Shown here piece by piece: positions 33,440 through 46,150 of a stretch of DNA of 64,000 bases. Location: positions 46,556,782-46,620,781 of the forward strand of contig NC_134833.1 in assembly GCF_004210375.1 (NCBI RefSeq). Direction: 5' to 3'. Origin of the DNA: Tachypleus tridentatus (taxonomy: Eukaryota > Arthropoda > Merostomata > Xiphosura > Limulidae). The translations under genes were made by a program, and so were the position numbers. How positions within the stretch are numbered: the first letter of the stretch is position 1; the number at the start of each line of letters is the position of its first letter. The notes under the pieces were generated by a model that worked only from the letters and a program-made list of their open reading frames with translations, had not been told where the DNA came from and did not search any database.

Positions 33440-34751
33440 TAATTCAAGGTAAATAATGTATAATACAGCTTGTATATTTCTCTGACCATGCTCATGTGTG
33501 TCTTGGTAAGCATGAATAAAATTAAAACAATTTTATTGAGATGACATTCGCCTTTTTGTTCCTTTTGCAGTTTATAAATATATTAATCACGGTGTTCAGC
33601 TGTTTATAACCTGTATTTTTGTAAGGTAAACATTATGAGAATAAATTCAGCTTCTGTTATAAGCTGCGATCACGTTTTAGTCATGAATGGACAACCGATT
33701 GCCCAGCTAGGTAACACGTTCGCTTGCACGAGCTCAGCAAGTGGTTAAGGACGGAGTCACACTATTAACTGGTCTGCTATTGTAGTATTCACGTTGTGAC
33801 TCATTTCCCTAAAGGCCAAAACTAGTGAATTTTATGGAACATTGCATACAGTACAGTGCAATAATTACGCACATTCCACTGGGAGGAGGTCCATTCGGCT
33901 GAGCAATAATGCTTTTGTATTCAAGTAAGACATAGCCTGTGCATTTTAGTAATTCATTGGGATGTTTGCTCTCCATTGAAATAATGGGTTCGACCTCGCT
34001 TCCAACGAAATTATACGATAAGATAAATGTATTTGTTCTGATATTTGAGTTTACTGTTGCTCCTTGCATCAGAGTAATAACATTTCATGTTCAAGTAGTC
34101 AAACAATGGCAAAATGCTCATGTGTATTCTAAGCAACTGGACTGTTCTGTAATGTCCAGATGTAAAGTTTTCTCTCCAGGTAGCCTTTTTAAGTGTTACT
34201 TCATGTGCGAGTTCTTTCATGTTAAACCTGGTGTTAAAACTTTCTTTCAATAACACTTGATAAAAGTTAAGCAAATTGAGAATACAGGTACTAAGCTGTG
34301 TCATATAATTAAGTCGATTTTAAAAATTATATGCAGTTTAAAAAGTAAGGTCTGTAAATCACACCCGAAATTTATCGTTTCAAAGGTGTGAATAAAGTAT
34401 TGAGCCTTATGCAGTATCCATATAGTGTTGTCGTTAATAAATTAAACAAGTATACCTACTGATTTTGAATGCAGAGTTTAACCATATCGAAGGTCATTCA
34501 TAAGTATGAGAAAAATAACGTTATAAGAATTTTACATATGTAAAGATTATTAAACAATTTTATAAACTATAAGTTTGCATATCACGCTGAGATAACATAA
34601 TTCTAATACATACATCAGAACACAATATTCCACCACAGACAAGAAATAATTATGGATAAATGTTAATATCAATCTTTCTTTTGTTTACCGTTTAAAGCAA
34701 AATAAAAAATATCTAATAAACATTATGTTCAGCTTCAGCAGCGATCCAACA
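33440..34751. other. Unannotated stretch with unexplained open frames
   Basis: Around 33809-34304 both strands have frames of 86-104 codons. The minus-strand frame at 34069-33809 has a mixed composition (SEVEPIISMESKHPNELL, PNGPPPSGMC) and could be a remnant of coding sequence. I recognise no family. The rest is AT-rich. Confidence 0.3.
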
Positions 34752-34753
34752 TA

Positions 34754-36302
34754 CACTGCTGGCCAAAATCTTAAGGCCAATGAAAATAAAGAACGCATTT
34801 TGTGTTGTTAGACTCAACCACTCATTTGAGCAGAGCTTCGAAAGATGAAAATAAGAAAAAGGAAAATAAAAATAAAAAACTTTTTTAGCATTTAATAGGG
34901 AAAATGTGAACACTATGAAATTAGCCTAAATAGTAGTTGGTCAAAAATTTAAGACCATACCAAAAGAAGTTCTAAACAGGGTAGGAAATGCCCAACAAGA
35001 GGTCTCAGTAGTGAGTTGCACGGCCGTCATTGCGAATAACTTCAAACTTTCGCACGGTCGATGTAATCGTTTTCAGAAGGCTGGCTGGAATGTTATTCCA
35101 TGTGGTTAAGATGGCTTCACGAAATCATGCACTGTTTGGAACTGATGTTCATTTCTATAGACTTCCCTTGCCATCCACCCCCATATATTTTCAATGGGGC
35201 TCAGTTCGGGCGAACACGCTGGATGGTCCAAAAGAATCACGTTATTCGCCAAGAAAAAGTCCTTTGTCCTGCGTGCATTGTGGATTGCAGCGTTGTTCTG
35301 CTGAAAGATCCAGTCATTTCTACAGAAGCGAGAGCCTTTAGTCAATAAGGATGCTCTCTCCAACATGCCAATGTAGACAGCTGCTGTTTGACGCCCCTGT
35401 ATTGCATGGAGCTCCATTGTTCCGTGGAAGGAGAAAGCATCCCAGATCATGATGGAACCTCCTCCACTGTGTCGTGTAGAAAATGTCTTCGGTGGGATAT
35501 CCTTATCGTGCCAGTAACGTTTGAAGCCATCTGGACAATCCAGATTAAATGTTTTCTCATCAGAGAATAAAACCTTCGTCCACATTTCTTCGTCCTGTGT
35601 TTGGTGCTTCTCAGAAAAGTTTAACCGAGCTGTTTCGTGGTGTGGAAGGAGGCGTGGCCTTTGAAGATGTTTATGGTTTTTAAAACCTTTCTCTCGTACA
35701 TGCCGTCTTATTGTTCTTGAGCTGCATTCTGCGTCCGTAAGGGCTTTAATCTGGTTCGAAGATCGGCTGGTGTCTTTTCGGACAATCCGTCGAATCCTCC
35801 TGCTCAACGCCGGCGAAATTTTCTTTGGCCGACCACTTGAAATTCTCGTTCCGTATCTCTAAGGGTCTTTTAAGAAATTTGCAACAACAGTTTTACTGGC
35901 ACGTTGAGAGAGACCATGCTTTTGTAGCTCGACAATTCTGCCACGTTCAAACTCTGTCAACTTTTTAGCCTTTGCTATGTTTTTACCCAGTGCAACACAG
36001 GAGATGTCAGTAGGAGATGTTGACAACGCTAATGCTTGAACACAAATGACTAAATTTCGTTACGTGTTTACCGATTAATGCTTCGTTTCTGTATGGTCTT
36101 AAACTTTTGACCAGCTACTATTTAGGCTAATTTCATAGTGTTCACATTTTCCCTATTAAATGCTAAAACGTTTTTTATTTTTATTTTCCCTTTTCTTATT
36201 TTCAATTTTCGAAACTCTACTCAAATAAGTAGTTGAGACTAACAACGCAAGATACATATATTTTATTTATGTTCATTGGCCTTAAGATTTTGGCCAGCAG
36301 TG
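34754..36302 (-). mobile_element. Long-TIR Tc1-like DNA transposon, nearly complete
   Basis: The element starts CACTGCTGGCCAAAATCTTA at 34754 and ends with its reverse complement at 36302. TA dinucleotides flank it at 34752-34753 and 36303-36304. The two ends match over about 190 bp (34754-34940 and 36105-36302), including the shared AGCATTTAATAGGG region. Long inverted repeats of this kind are known in some Tc1-type groups. It carries one transposase pseudogene on the minus strand. At 1549 bp it is of normal length. A lone terminal repeat of the same family lies at 62724-62925. Confidence 0.93.
35005..35990 (-). pseudogene. Tc1-like transposase pseudogene, nearly full length
   Basis: The minus strand encodes about 328 residues: KKLTEFERGRIVELQKHG (helix-turn-helix start), [28 protein letters not shown] with the first catalytic Asp, [21 protein letters not shown] at the second site, and [14 protein letters not shown] with the catalytic Glu. 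The family normally has Asp where this copy has the first Asn of QQNN, which should abolish activity. The expected ATG is CTG (35988-35990). A TAG at 35859-35861 breaks the N-terminal part. A one-base loss near 35110 shifts the frame just before the C-terminal segment [13 protein letters not shown], which ends GRATHY at a TGA (35005-35007). The rest of the frame (35807-35106) is open, so this is a young copy compared with the other Tc1 remnants. Confidence 0.92.
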
Positions 36303-36304
36303 TA

Positions 36305-38034
36305 TAAATCTGCTAATAACTTCAGGTTAGACTGGCTCATCTTAAACCGCGTTATCTCAATTCTTTTCAAAAGTAATGCTTACGGCATAAACACTCAGTA
36401 AATAATCATAGAAATTCACGACGTTTTGTTTAGGTTGTTTTCAACTTGCAATAAGAAATTTTATGCACTACATATTTTCATCAGCTAAATATTTGTATGG
36501 GTAATAACAAATATTTGTCAATTAAGCAAGAATTGTTGTACTGTGAAATATTAATGTTGAAATAACCCAGTCTTGCTGAATTTCATTAAGAAATAAATGT
36601 TTCACGTTTTATCAATGACATATTTTATGATGAGATTACTTTAAGAAACTGTTTATTGTATAACAAAAAATCAGAATAACTATTTCGAGTTGCTAAATAT
36701 GCCTATCTTCTTATACAGCTCTATGAGCTGGATAAATAACTTTATAATTATAAGTGTTTTTGTTTATCTACTTAAGACAACCAAAGTGGTAATAAAACTT
36801 AAAAAATGTGACATGGTTTATAGGGTATATACTTACATTTTTTCTTAGAGTTTAATTTTGAAACTACATAAGAAAAACCAAAATATATACAACACAATAA
36901 TATGAATAAATTAAAAGAATGTGAAATAATTCAGAATTGACTATATATTTCCTCTGATCATATGTTATGGGCAAAAAAACTTTAATATCGCAGAGTGAGT
37001 ATTACAGCTACAAATTAATACATCTAATACCATTTCTTTATAAGTAATAATTATATTTCAAACGATACATAGTGTTGAGTTCGTTATATTAAAACTATTT
37101 TCGATATGCATATTAGCAACTTGCATAATAAACAAAACCGATACAGAGTCGATATTGAATAATGTATAACAAAACTACATGTGACATTGTTTGGCGTGAT
37201 TAGTAGGTAGCGCGATACAACCAAGCATTTTTCGTTTTCATTTAATATAATAAAGAATTTTTGCCTTCTGATAACGAGGCCGAAATGAGATTTCCGGTTC
37301 TAACTCTTGTTCTGTCATCCAATATTTTAATAAATGGAGATCAAAATGATTATTCTTATTATTCTATAGTAAGATAGAACTAGCAAAGTTGCCAGATGCA
37401 GTGCCTATGTATCGGACTATTGAAATTGGCAGTTGCGAACCATTCTCCTTTCACAGAAGATGGATTATGGAAAGCAAAGTAATAATGTGCTTTGAATATA
37501 ACAGCCCTATGACTGAGCCTTTTGCAATGGAAAGAACGCTGTAGTGCTATCATCGAGATGCACGTTCTACAGATAGAGCATGAGTGAATGTGGTGTAATG
37601 GTATGTAATGATTTGTTCAGCCTTCAAAATTGTTTAAATGTAAAGTACTGAAGCTCGGTTCCAAAAATGGGGTATTATTATAATTTCTTTTGTCTATAAA
37701 GTGAGAGCTAATATTCGTATACATCTACAATTAAAATAATATGGTAAATAAGGTTGAATCAGAACATTTAAAATTTCATCCATTTGTTTGAAGAGTAATT
37801 ATAATTTTAGAAATCTTTATTACAGATGCAAATAGATTGCAAAAACGAAAATCTGTACATTCTTAAGTACAGAATACCTTTTTTTCAAAATTGTTAATGG
37901 TATCAATACGATAAATTTAAAAATAGTAATTTGTTTAGTTAATGTTAACATAAAATTTACAAACTGAAAAACTAGAGGTAAAGGCAAAAATGAAATCAAA
38001 TAGGTTAATTTTAAAGATTTTATGTTTTCTTTCT
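36305..38034. other. Unannotated AT-rich stretch
   Basis: No repeat is recognised. A frame without an ATG start is open at about 37350-37543 on the plus strand (includes LPDAVPMYRTIEIGSCE), but no splice or homology evidence supports it. Confidence 0.35.
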
Positions 38035-39174
38035 GTTATAGTTACTTCTACGTTATATGTTATATATTTAGAGGTATGCGCAATATACATCCGACAATAT
38101 AAATCACATGCATAAAAACTATACTGAAACAAACGTAGATTGTTGGATGTGTATTACGCCAGCCCCGCCTGTTTTCTAAACTTATAGAAGATTATTGAGA
38201 GTAAAAATAAACAATATTTGTTTTACGAAACCACAAGCGTGTTTTTTGAATATTTGTTTTACGAAAACGCTAGCGTGTTTTCGAACAATATTGAATGTTC
38301 TAGAATTTCGCTTTAAAATATATAAACCAACGCAACAACAGACATTTTTTTAAATATTAGTCAGCTACAATCAGTATAAGTCTCGGACTCTAAAATTGTG
38401 ATTAATGTCTAATAATAAGAAAGCTATAAAATTTGACCAGGAACATTTATAGATTTCGAACATTACAAATGGTTTAGCTTCAGTGAATTATTTCGGGCGT
38501 TATTATTTCCACGAGGACATTAGATATTGTCGTCGCTGAAAATCTTCGGGTTCTTCAGGTTAGCTAGCCGTCTATAGAAGAGTACAGGTGTATCAACAAA
38601 GAATTAATTTTGCTCGTTGTGAACCTGGACTATCGACAACCATTTCTAGACCAGATAGAAGTGTAGTTTCTAAAATTTTTATGCAAACCAATATTTGTAA
38701 TAACTTTTAATATCGATTGTATTACTATTTGTATGTTAAAGTATATTTGTATTAAGAATGAAAATTGTATCAGTAAATATTGTAAATTTAATACATAGTA
38801 ACATTTAATCAACGTATAAACTAAAATTGCCAGTTATTTGAAGGCCCGGCATGGCCAAGTGTGTTAAGGTGTTCGACTTGTAATCCGAGGGTTGCGGGTT
38901 CGAATCCCGGTCGCATCAAACATTCTCGCCCTCTCAGCCGTGGGGGCGTCAATCCCACTTTTCGTTGGTAAAAGAGTAGCCCCAGAGTTGGCGGTGGGTG
39001 GTGATGACTAGCTGCCTTCCCTCTAGTCTTACACTGCTAAATTAGGGACGACTAGCGTAGATAGCCCTCGAATAGTTTTGCGCGAAATTCAAAATAACTG
39101 GTTATTCGAATACGTAACATTGGTAACATAATAAATCGAAGACTTGTTCGAGGTAAATTATAGTACCTACCACA
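38035..39174 (+). mobile_element. Putative solo LTR, copy g, with nested SINE A
   Basis: The diverged start is near 38035, then GTATTACGCCAGCCCCGCCT, TATA box TATAAAC at 38321-38327, TTTATAGATTTCGAACATTA near 38450, and ATTTCCACGAGGACATTAGA near 38510. AATAAA lies at 39130-39135, about 40 bp before the end near 39174. A SINE A is inserted at 38843-39100. A local duplication of ATATTTGTTTTACGAAA occurs at about 38213 and 38248. Confidence 0.65.
38843..39100 (+). mobile_element. SINE A inserted in LTR g, with TSD
   Basis: The head is the clearest in the window: GGCCCGGCATGGCCAAGTG. B-box GCGGGTTCGAATCCCGG follows. About 17 bp of the body between GGGGGCG and TCAATCCCAC are missing. The duplication GTTATTTGAA (38833-38842) and GTTATTCGAA (39101-39110) flanks it. 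Confidence 0.93.
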
Positions 39175-39176
39175 AA

Positions 39177-39214
39177 ATATATATATATAGAGAGAGAGAG
39201 AGAAGGAAGGAAGA
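39177..39214. repeat. Compound microsatellite (AT)n(AG)n(AAGG)n
   Basis: A run of AT, then AG, then AAGG repeats lies directly after the end of LTR g. Confidence 0.9.
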
Positions 39215-39344
39215 AACATCTATCACAGTTTTTTATTGGTAATTTAAATTTTTCCATCATTATAAAAAATGCTGTCTATAATGTCAGAACATTTTCACAT
39301 AATGTGCTAATAGATTATGAGATAAATACCTGAGAACGGTTTTA

Positions 39345-42290
39345 CATACGTTTCTGGCAAAGTGCATAAAATCGCAGGCTTATATTTATTTTCCGTTGTA
39401 CTGAAATATAGTATTTTATCAGGCTAATTCTGTCTTTTCCTTATTTTATTTGCATAATACATTTCAATTAAAGGGATTTTGCTTAACGTTTGAAGTAATA
39501 ATAGTAATGAAAACACAGGATACATATAAAACTACTCGCATAATCACCGTTATTAAATAACACTTTGTACAGAAAAATATTTAATTATGGACTTAATTTA
39601 ATCATGCTTAATGAACTAACGAAACATAAATAAAAACATTTTCTGAATTTCCAACCAATTTAATTGTATAAAGTATGAATTTTTCATAACTTAATATATA
39701 TTACAACACTTAAAACAACAGTAAGACTAATTAATAATGTAGTTTAGTTGTTTTATCTTTAACACTTTTTTAAGTATAGGCGTGTAATTAACATTCAGTT
39801 TTTAATAAGTATATGAAAAATTCTGATCCTAGTCATTTCAACTAAAGTTTTACTGAAGTTGTATTAATCGTAGCATTCTCTAAATTTATTTATACAACAT
39901 CAAATTTTAGGGTTTGGCTTATATTAGCTTTATAATTACAATATCTATAACATGGAACTTTATACACAATTTATTATCTAAAACATTCTATAAAATATAT
40001 TGGTTTTACTTAGGCGGTTGATCAGATAACTTAAATGTTAAATATATTGCAACAGTAAAAATATGTATACTGTTTAGAGATTAAAAAATAAATATGTATG
40101 TGAAATGTGGAAAGGTACATGTAATATATGGGATATTTTTGTTGTAAACTAAAGCAATAATGCAAGCTATGAAAATTGTTGTACAAAGATTATTAGCTAA
40201 AGTTATGATATCATAGTCACGAGTTTATTTAGTTATCAAGAGAAGTCGTGAAATGATGGATAAAACAATGATTATATTTACACAATGTATGAGCTTAAGT
40301 GTGAAAACTTAGAACAGTTTTAGATTCAAAGAGCTTTGGGAGTCGTTCAGAGTCGAACAGTCTTTAGCTGTGAGTAAACTTTCTTTAATGTATACTTCAA
40401 TGTCCGCACTTTACATAGAAAAAGTTTTTGACTAGGGACTTATTTTAATCAGGCTTGATAAACTAAAGAAATATAATTTAAAACATTATCTGAATTTTCA
40501 ACCAAATTAATCGTATAAAATATGAAATGTTCACAAGTTAATATATTGAAGAACACTTAAAACAAGAGTTAGCCTAATTAATAACATTAGAATGAAAATA
40601 ACCTTAATCTGCACAAGATTGCAGATTCATTTCTATTCTCCGCTGTAGTGAAAAATAACCTTTTAGCAGGCATCTTGTGCATTTCCTTAATTTCTATGCA
40701 AAATACATTTCAATTAAAGGGATTTTGCTTAATAGAACATTAAGTGTTATTGAAATTGTATTAATTACAGCGTTCTCTAAATTTATGTATACTACTTCAA
40801 AGTTTGGCTAAAATTAGCTTTACAATCTGAAAAACGTAGAACTTTATACTCACATTTCATGTAATACGGAGGCTTATTTGCGTTATATTTTTAATACTTC
40901 AATAATAATTGCACTAGGGCAAGTTTACCAACAGTGTGTATATTTTTGTACTTTTTTTTTAATCAGTGAAGGTAAAAGTATCAGGTAAAGCTTTTTCAAT
41001 ATAACTACGGAGGAATGGGACATTTTTGTTCTAAGCTGTGAAGTGTGACAGTGTGATTTAAATTTATTCATGACTTCAGCGTTATGTACGTTATATAATA
41101 ATAGTAAAGGCAAAATATGCATATTACGATATTTATTTTCATCTTACTAGGTATATTTTTTATAAATAACACAACTATTCATGTTAAAAACTTGTCTAAC
41201 TGTTAAAACAATGTCGCTTAATAAAAAGAAAACACGCTTTTAAGAATTCAAAGTAAACTAGTGTTTGTTGTTATACTTTCAATTGATACTCCTTTGTATA
41301 ACGTTTTTCAGATTTCGCTGAGTAAGTGTATTGCGAAAACTTCGAACCTTGTAAACAGAATACTTTGTTTTTTATCAACCATCTTCATCTTTACAACAGT
41401 CTTGTACAAAAAAAACCCTCAAAACATGTTCGATCACAGAAGCTTGGTTATATTCACTTAAAGCTCTTTTTAGAAAATGTAGTGATTTGAAGTTAAAAAG
41501 ATTAATGTGGAAATTTTCCGCCCTTCATTAAACCATATTTTGTATCATCAAACGTTTAACCAGAGACCCTCGAAAAATACAATTCAGCAAGATAACCACT
41601 AAGGCAATATAACAAATAATTTTATATTGGGCTGTTTTCTTCAAATGAATGATTCTTTTCTAATAGCATGTTTTATAAAAAAAGATTAAGGTATAAAAAT
41701 TAGCTAACGCTATCTTAGATGTTGGTGTTTTCATGACTTTGCAATAAACCTTTGTCTCATACCTCAACTTCTATAAATATTTCCTGTTGTCTGATGCACA
41801 AATATTTTTTCTTTGAAAATGATCATGCGGAAAAAACATTTTACCAACAGACAGTGTACGTATATGTGTGTGTTATGTATATTCAAGTTTCTTTACAAAA
41901 ATTTGTGAAAATGAAAGTATCACATGTAGCTTTTAGCTTTTTCAATTCAATAGTGGAGGCATAGGACATTTTCAACGTGTGCTGAAAGATTGTCTAACTG
42001 TAAAACAATGTCGCTTAATAAAAAAAACGCAATTTCTTTTTGTCTGTATGTTTACAAAATTATTTTCAATTGCTCTGAAATACACACTGAATTATTTTAT
42101 TTAATTATATGTTAACCCAGTTGTTCTTTGTTTTAGCTTTGAAGTGTGACATAAATAATTTATCCATAATTTCAACGTTATGTACCCTATATAATAACAG
42201 TAAAGGCAAAATATGCTTATTAAGATTTTTTTTCATCTTCTTGGTATATTTTCTATATATAACACAAACGTTCGTACTTCTTTTTTCCTA
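39345..42290 (+). repeat. Decayed local tandem repeat block, at least three partial units
   Basis: Several segments recur in this block. CATTTCAATTAAAGGGATTT occurs near 39460 and 40706. A CTGAATTT region with its downstream 100 bp occurs at 39642 and 40490. TTCTCTAAATTTAT occurs near 39878 and 40772. GGCAAAATATGC with its surroundings occurs at about 41108 and 42208. TGTCGCTTAATAAAAA occurs at about 41212 and 42010. The order of blocks differs between the first two units, which fits tandem copies with internal deletions (spacings of about 0.85 to 1.25 kb). Open frames inside are short and not conserved between units, so it looks non-coding. Confidence 0.7.
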
Positions 42291-42738
42291 TTTCGTAACG
42301 TAAACGCACATGTAGTGGAATGTTTATAAATGCAAAGTACACTTACGTACTCTTTACCAGAAATCTTCTTGTGAACTATAAATATCTGTGAAAAATGCAC
42401 ATCTGTATGGGCAATTTATAGAGGAAGAATGTTTTCTTAAGTTGACCCCAACTGTGTTTGAAAAGTCAAAACTTTCGTTTTATTTCAGGACAGAACAAAT
42501 AAACACAGCAGTGTACTGAATCAAACCCGACACTTTTCTCTTGTATGTTCTGTTGTTACTGGAACATGAGTGTTCTCAGTGGTATCTATTTTCTACCAGT
42601 TTTGTTTTAATACTTGCTAGATATGGTTATGTCATCTGAGACGAAAACTCTTTAAACCATCGAGTTTCAGTACAAAATCATCGGAAACTTAAAACATACA
42701 TTTAATTTTGTTTCATTTATAGAACTTCTAAAATTCTC

Positions 42739-43006
42739 GTTTGTTTGTTTTCTAATTCGTGTAAAGCTACACGAAAGCTATCTGCGCTAGCCGTCCCTAA
42801 TTTAACAAGGTGAGACCAGACGGAAGGCAGCTAGCTACTCATCACCGCCAACTCTTGGGCTATTTTTTACCGAAGAATAGTAGGATTGACTATCATACAA
42901 TAGCGCCTCCACGACTGAAAGACCAAGCATGTTCTATGTGATGGAGATTTCAAGCCAGGACCTTCAAATGAGGAGACGAGCAGCCTAACCAAATGGACAT
43001 GCTAGT
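42739..43006 (-). mobile_element. SINE A, diverged
   Basis: The reversed tail AAGCTACACGAAAGCTATCT, the body GAAGGCAGCTAGCTACTCAT and the reversed B-box remnant GGAGATTTCAAGCCAGG show an old, mutated copy. Confidence 0.85.
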
Positions 43007-43009
43007 TGT

Positions 43010-44605
43010 ATTCTTAGAGATTAAAGAAATTATGTGAAATATGCCTATATTATAACTACTTTATACGCATTTGTGTAAACACTTAACAGCTGATTTAAAC
43101 CTATAGAACTATTGCTACAATAAGTATTTTAGAAATTGGGTAGAAAATGGCAAACATGATTTTCAAAGTAGAACTGACAGAAGTATGTTTTAATTTTTAA
43201 AAGAGTTAAACATTTTTTAATTATATCAAAAGCAATTAATTAAAAAATAAGCAGACAGGAATAAATTTTAATAAGTAAAACAAATGATGAAGGAAGAAGC
43301 TTTAAAATATTGAATAACTCTCATTACGTCAAAAATCTCAAATTTAAAGCATGCTGAACATAACTCCTCGCTTTGTCTTTTAATTCTCAAGGCTTGACGG
43401 CTGCAAATTTCAAGAATGATTAACTAGAAGTTTAATCCTTTGAGGATTTACAGCACAAAATATGATTAAATTTATCAGTAAAGAGTTAATTTTATATATT
43501 GCTTTTGAAATGTCTTTACACACCATAATCTCACATACAACTTATTATTTTAAAATTTCAAAATATAATTTTCTCAGACTTGAAGAGTTTCCTACAAATA
43601 TTTTCATTTCATTGCGTGATGCCAAATTGAGGAATTCTCCAGTGTTACAGAAATGAACGACAATGAGTGACTATGATGTGTTCTAAGTGAGTACGGCGTA
43701 ATTTTTATTCGCATTATTTTAAGATTTTAAGCAAATCTAATGGTGAACGTTTTATTCTCTACGAAAGATTGTTTGCTAATCCATAAACTGCACTCGTACT
43801 TTTTCATTCACTTCGATCATGTTATTTAATTAAAATACTAAGAGCTAAGATTGCTGTTTCAAAATAACTATTATTCTTATATGTGCTGAAAATTAAAGTC
43901 CATAAAGAGAGAATGATGGAGAGCTTCTTCTCTTCATCTGGAAACATCAACACAACAGATGAGTAAAAAAAGCTGGGAGGCTATCAAAATTGGGCTTTAA
44001 ATTTACCATAAAAACACAGAATAGCAGTACTGTGAAGTTAACAATAATCACATGGTATAAAAATGAAAGAGTAAAATAAGAAAAAAATATAATAAGAGAG
44101 AAAAGTTTAGATTCTTTAGCCCGTAATATCTCACTTTTATATCACACGTCACTGCTTACAAACAACTATAAAATGGTGGATAAACTCAGAAGGAAAGTAA
44201 AAAAGAAAAATAGTAAGAAAGAGTCCTACCAGTTGGAATTCGAAAGAAAGAATTTGATTAAAACTAAAGTAAATAACTTTTAAATTGGTTAACTAACTCA
44301 GGAATATAATAATTAACAATGTCATTAAGCCTTATAAAAACTATTCTAATTTAAATTGTAAATTGCATAAATTTCCAATGAATTGTAGATTTTGTTTAGG
44401 TTAGTGAAAATAGTTATTAAAAAACTATAATTTTTTTTCAAATAAATAAATATTGTATTTGACATGATATAAAAATATAAGCAATAGTGATAATAAATAG
44501 ATATTTTAGATAATAAAAAATTAATCTATCATGGAATATCTAGATAATTGTAGACAAGTTAAAACTGTTCAAACGTCTCACTGCTTTGTATACTTGTTTG
44601 TTTGA
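43010..44605. other. Unannotated, very AT-rich stretch
   Basis: I see no feature. The 64-codon frame at 43462-43656 is unsupported. Confidence 0.4.
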
Positions 44606-44609
44606 TTTT

Positions 44610-44695
44610 AAAATAGTCCCATAGGAACATAATGTGTCCAACCCAAGGATTCGAGTTCCGGATTTGAGCGTTGTAAGCCGTTACTGCTGTTCCAT
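44610..44695 (-). mobile_element. Probable SINE C remnant
   Basis: ATTCGAGTTCCGGATTTGAG and CGTTGTAAGCCGTTACTG resemble the reversed B-box and head of family C. The tail side is not recognisable. Confidence 0.4.
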
Positions 44696-44699
44696 TTGA

Positions 44700-45834
44700 A
44701 ATTTATATTTATCTCCTAACGGAGCAGTGCTGAAATCCTTCTGTATTGCTTAAAGAGATAAACTTTACCTCCAAATATATAAAGAATGTACTAACTTTCT
44801 GTATTTCTAATGATTTTATATTTTCCATTTAATCGAATAATTAAAGTAGTAAGAATCCCAATGGGAACTAAAAAATTTATTTGTATAAATAACTGATGTC
44901 TGAAGAAATTGTAAAAGTTTCACTATTTTATTGCTAATACCGAGATATTAATAGAAAAATTAACATTTAAAGGATTTGCTAAAGAAACATTAAATACATA
45001 CATTAAATATTAGCTTAATATATTTAATATTTTATTACCATATCGTGTAACAAATATAAAAATACATTACACAAATACTTAGAAATAAGAATAAAATATA
45101 TTATACTTAAAACCTGTAATAAAGAAAAATATATTTTATTCTTTTTTTAATAATTTCGGTTAAACATGAAAAACATATTTGCGTTATTTTTATGCATGTA
45201 TTTACCTTATAAATACTGATGAATATATATAAACTCTTATAAAAGATGGAAGACGTTTAAAAATTAGTAATTACTATAAATTATGTAGATGTAGAATGAG
45301 TATTACTTTAGTTTTAAACATTTCGGTAGGGATTTTATTGTAGTATCAGTTGTTTGTGTAAGAAATATTAGCTTAATAGTTTAATCTTTTATTACCATAA
45401 TGGAAGTTTGAATGTCAACTTCAGAAGGTAAGACCTTCTAATTCTAACTCCCAGTGGTAAAAAACCTTTCTTCTGTTTTCTTTTATTTAGTTTTCATTTA
45501 TTTTCTTCTAAAAAACAGTCACTTCCCCACAACTATCTGCAGGCAGAAAAGGATGATATGGATGTTGGATGTTGTACTTTTGATCATTCAAATCATGCTT
45601 TCCTATATTGTTTATTATTACCTTTTATTAAACTTATAGTCGGTGTATATCTACCTCCCTGTGTAGGTCCTTCTTTCGCAATCACCACCAAAAACCAGGA
45701 CATATATTCTACCCCCTTTATAGCCTGTACCCTAATTAATTTGTTTCGTTTTGTAGCGTTCTCGTTAGCTTATTTCGTATTAAAAATATATTGTATATTT
45801 CAGTTATCCGTAAATAAAAGGCTTACATGTGGTG
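44700..45834. other. Unannotated, very AT-rich stretch
   Basis: I see no feature. Overlapping frames at 45454-45639 and 45558-45932 run partly through a SINE remnant and are not supported. Confidence 0.4.
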
Positions 45835-45925
45835 TCACCTCAGTGAGACATCGAAAAGTGTGTGGACTTATACTGCTAAAAACTTGGTTCAGACATAACG
45901 CAAGTGGCTGTGGAGTAGCTACAAA
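45835..45925 (+). mobile_element. Probable SINE C remnant
   Basis: CAGTGAGACATCGAAAAGTG, then GTGGACTTATACTGCTAAAA and ACTTGGTTCAGACAT, follow the head of family C with many changes. The tail is poor. Confidence 0.45.
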
Positions 45926-46150
45926 CGAATGATCGTAAAGGTGATAAAATGCCTTTGCACAGCCCTGACTAGATAATTATGTAAGAATACATTCTTAATG
46001 TAGGCGTATCTTTCTACAGATATGTTAAAAACAAAATAATGTAAACTGACATTATTTATACAAAAGTATTTTGAACTGAAAATTTGCGTGGTCATATTCG
46101 AAAACATTTGGGAATATAGAGCCTTTTGGACATAATCAAAACAAAGAATG

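Noticed and set aside
37350-37543. Open frame with possible acceptor as an exon
   Set aside because: No ATG, no donor, no homology, and a poor acceptor. Not distinguishable from chance.
45558-45932. 124-codon open frame as a membrane protein
   Set aside because: It ends in a SINE C remnant and its hydrophobicity comes from T-rich DNA. No start context or homology supports it.
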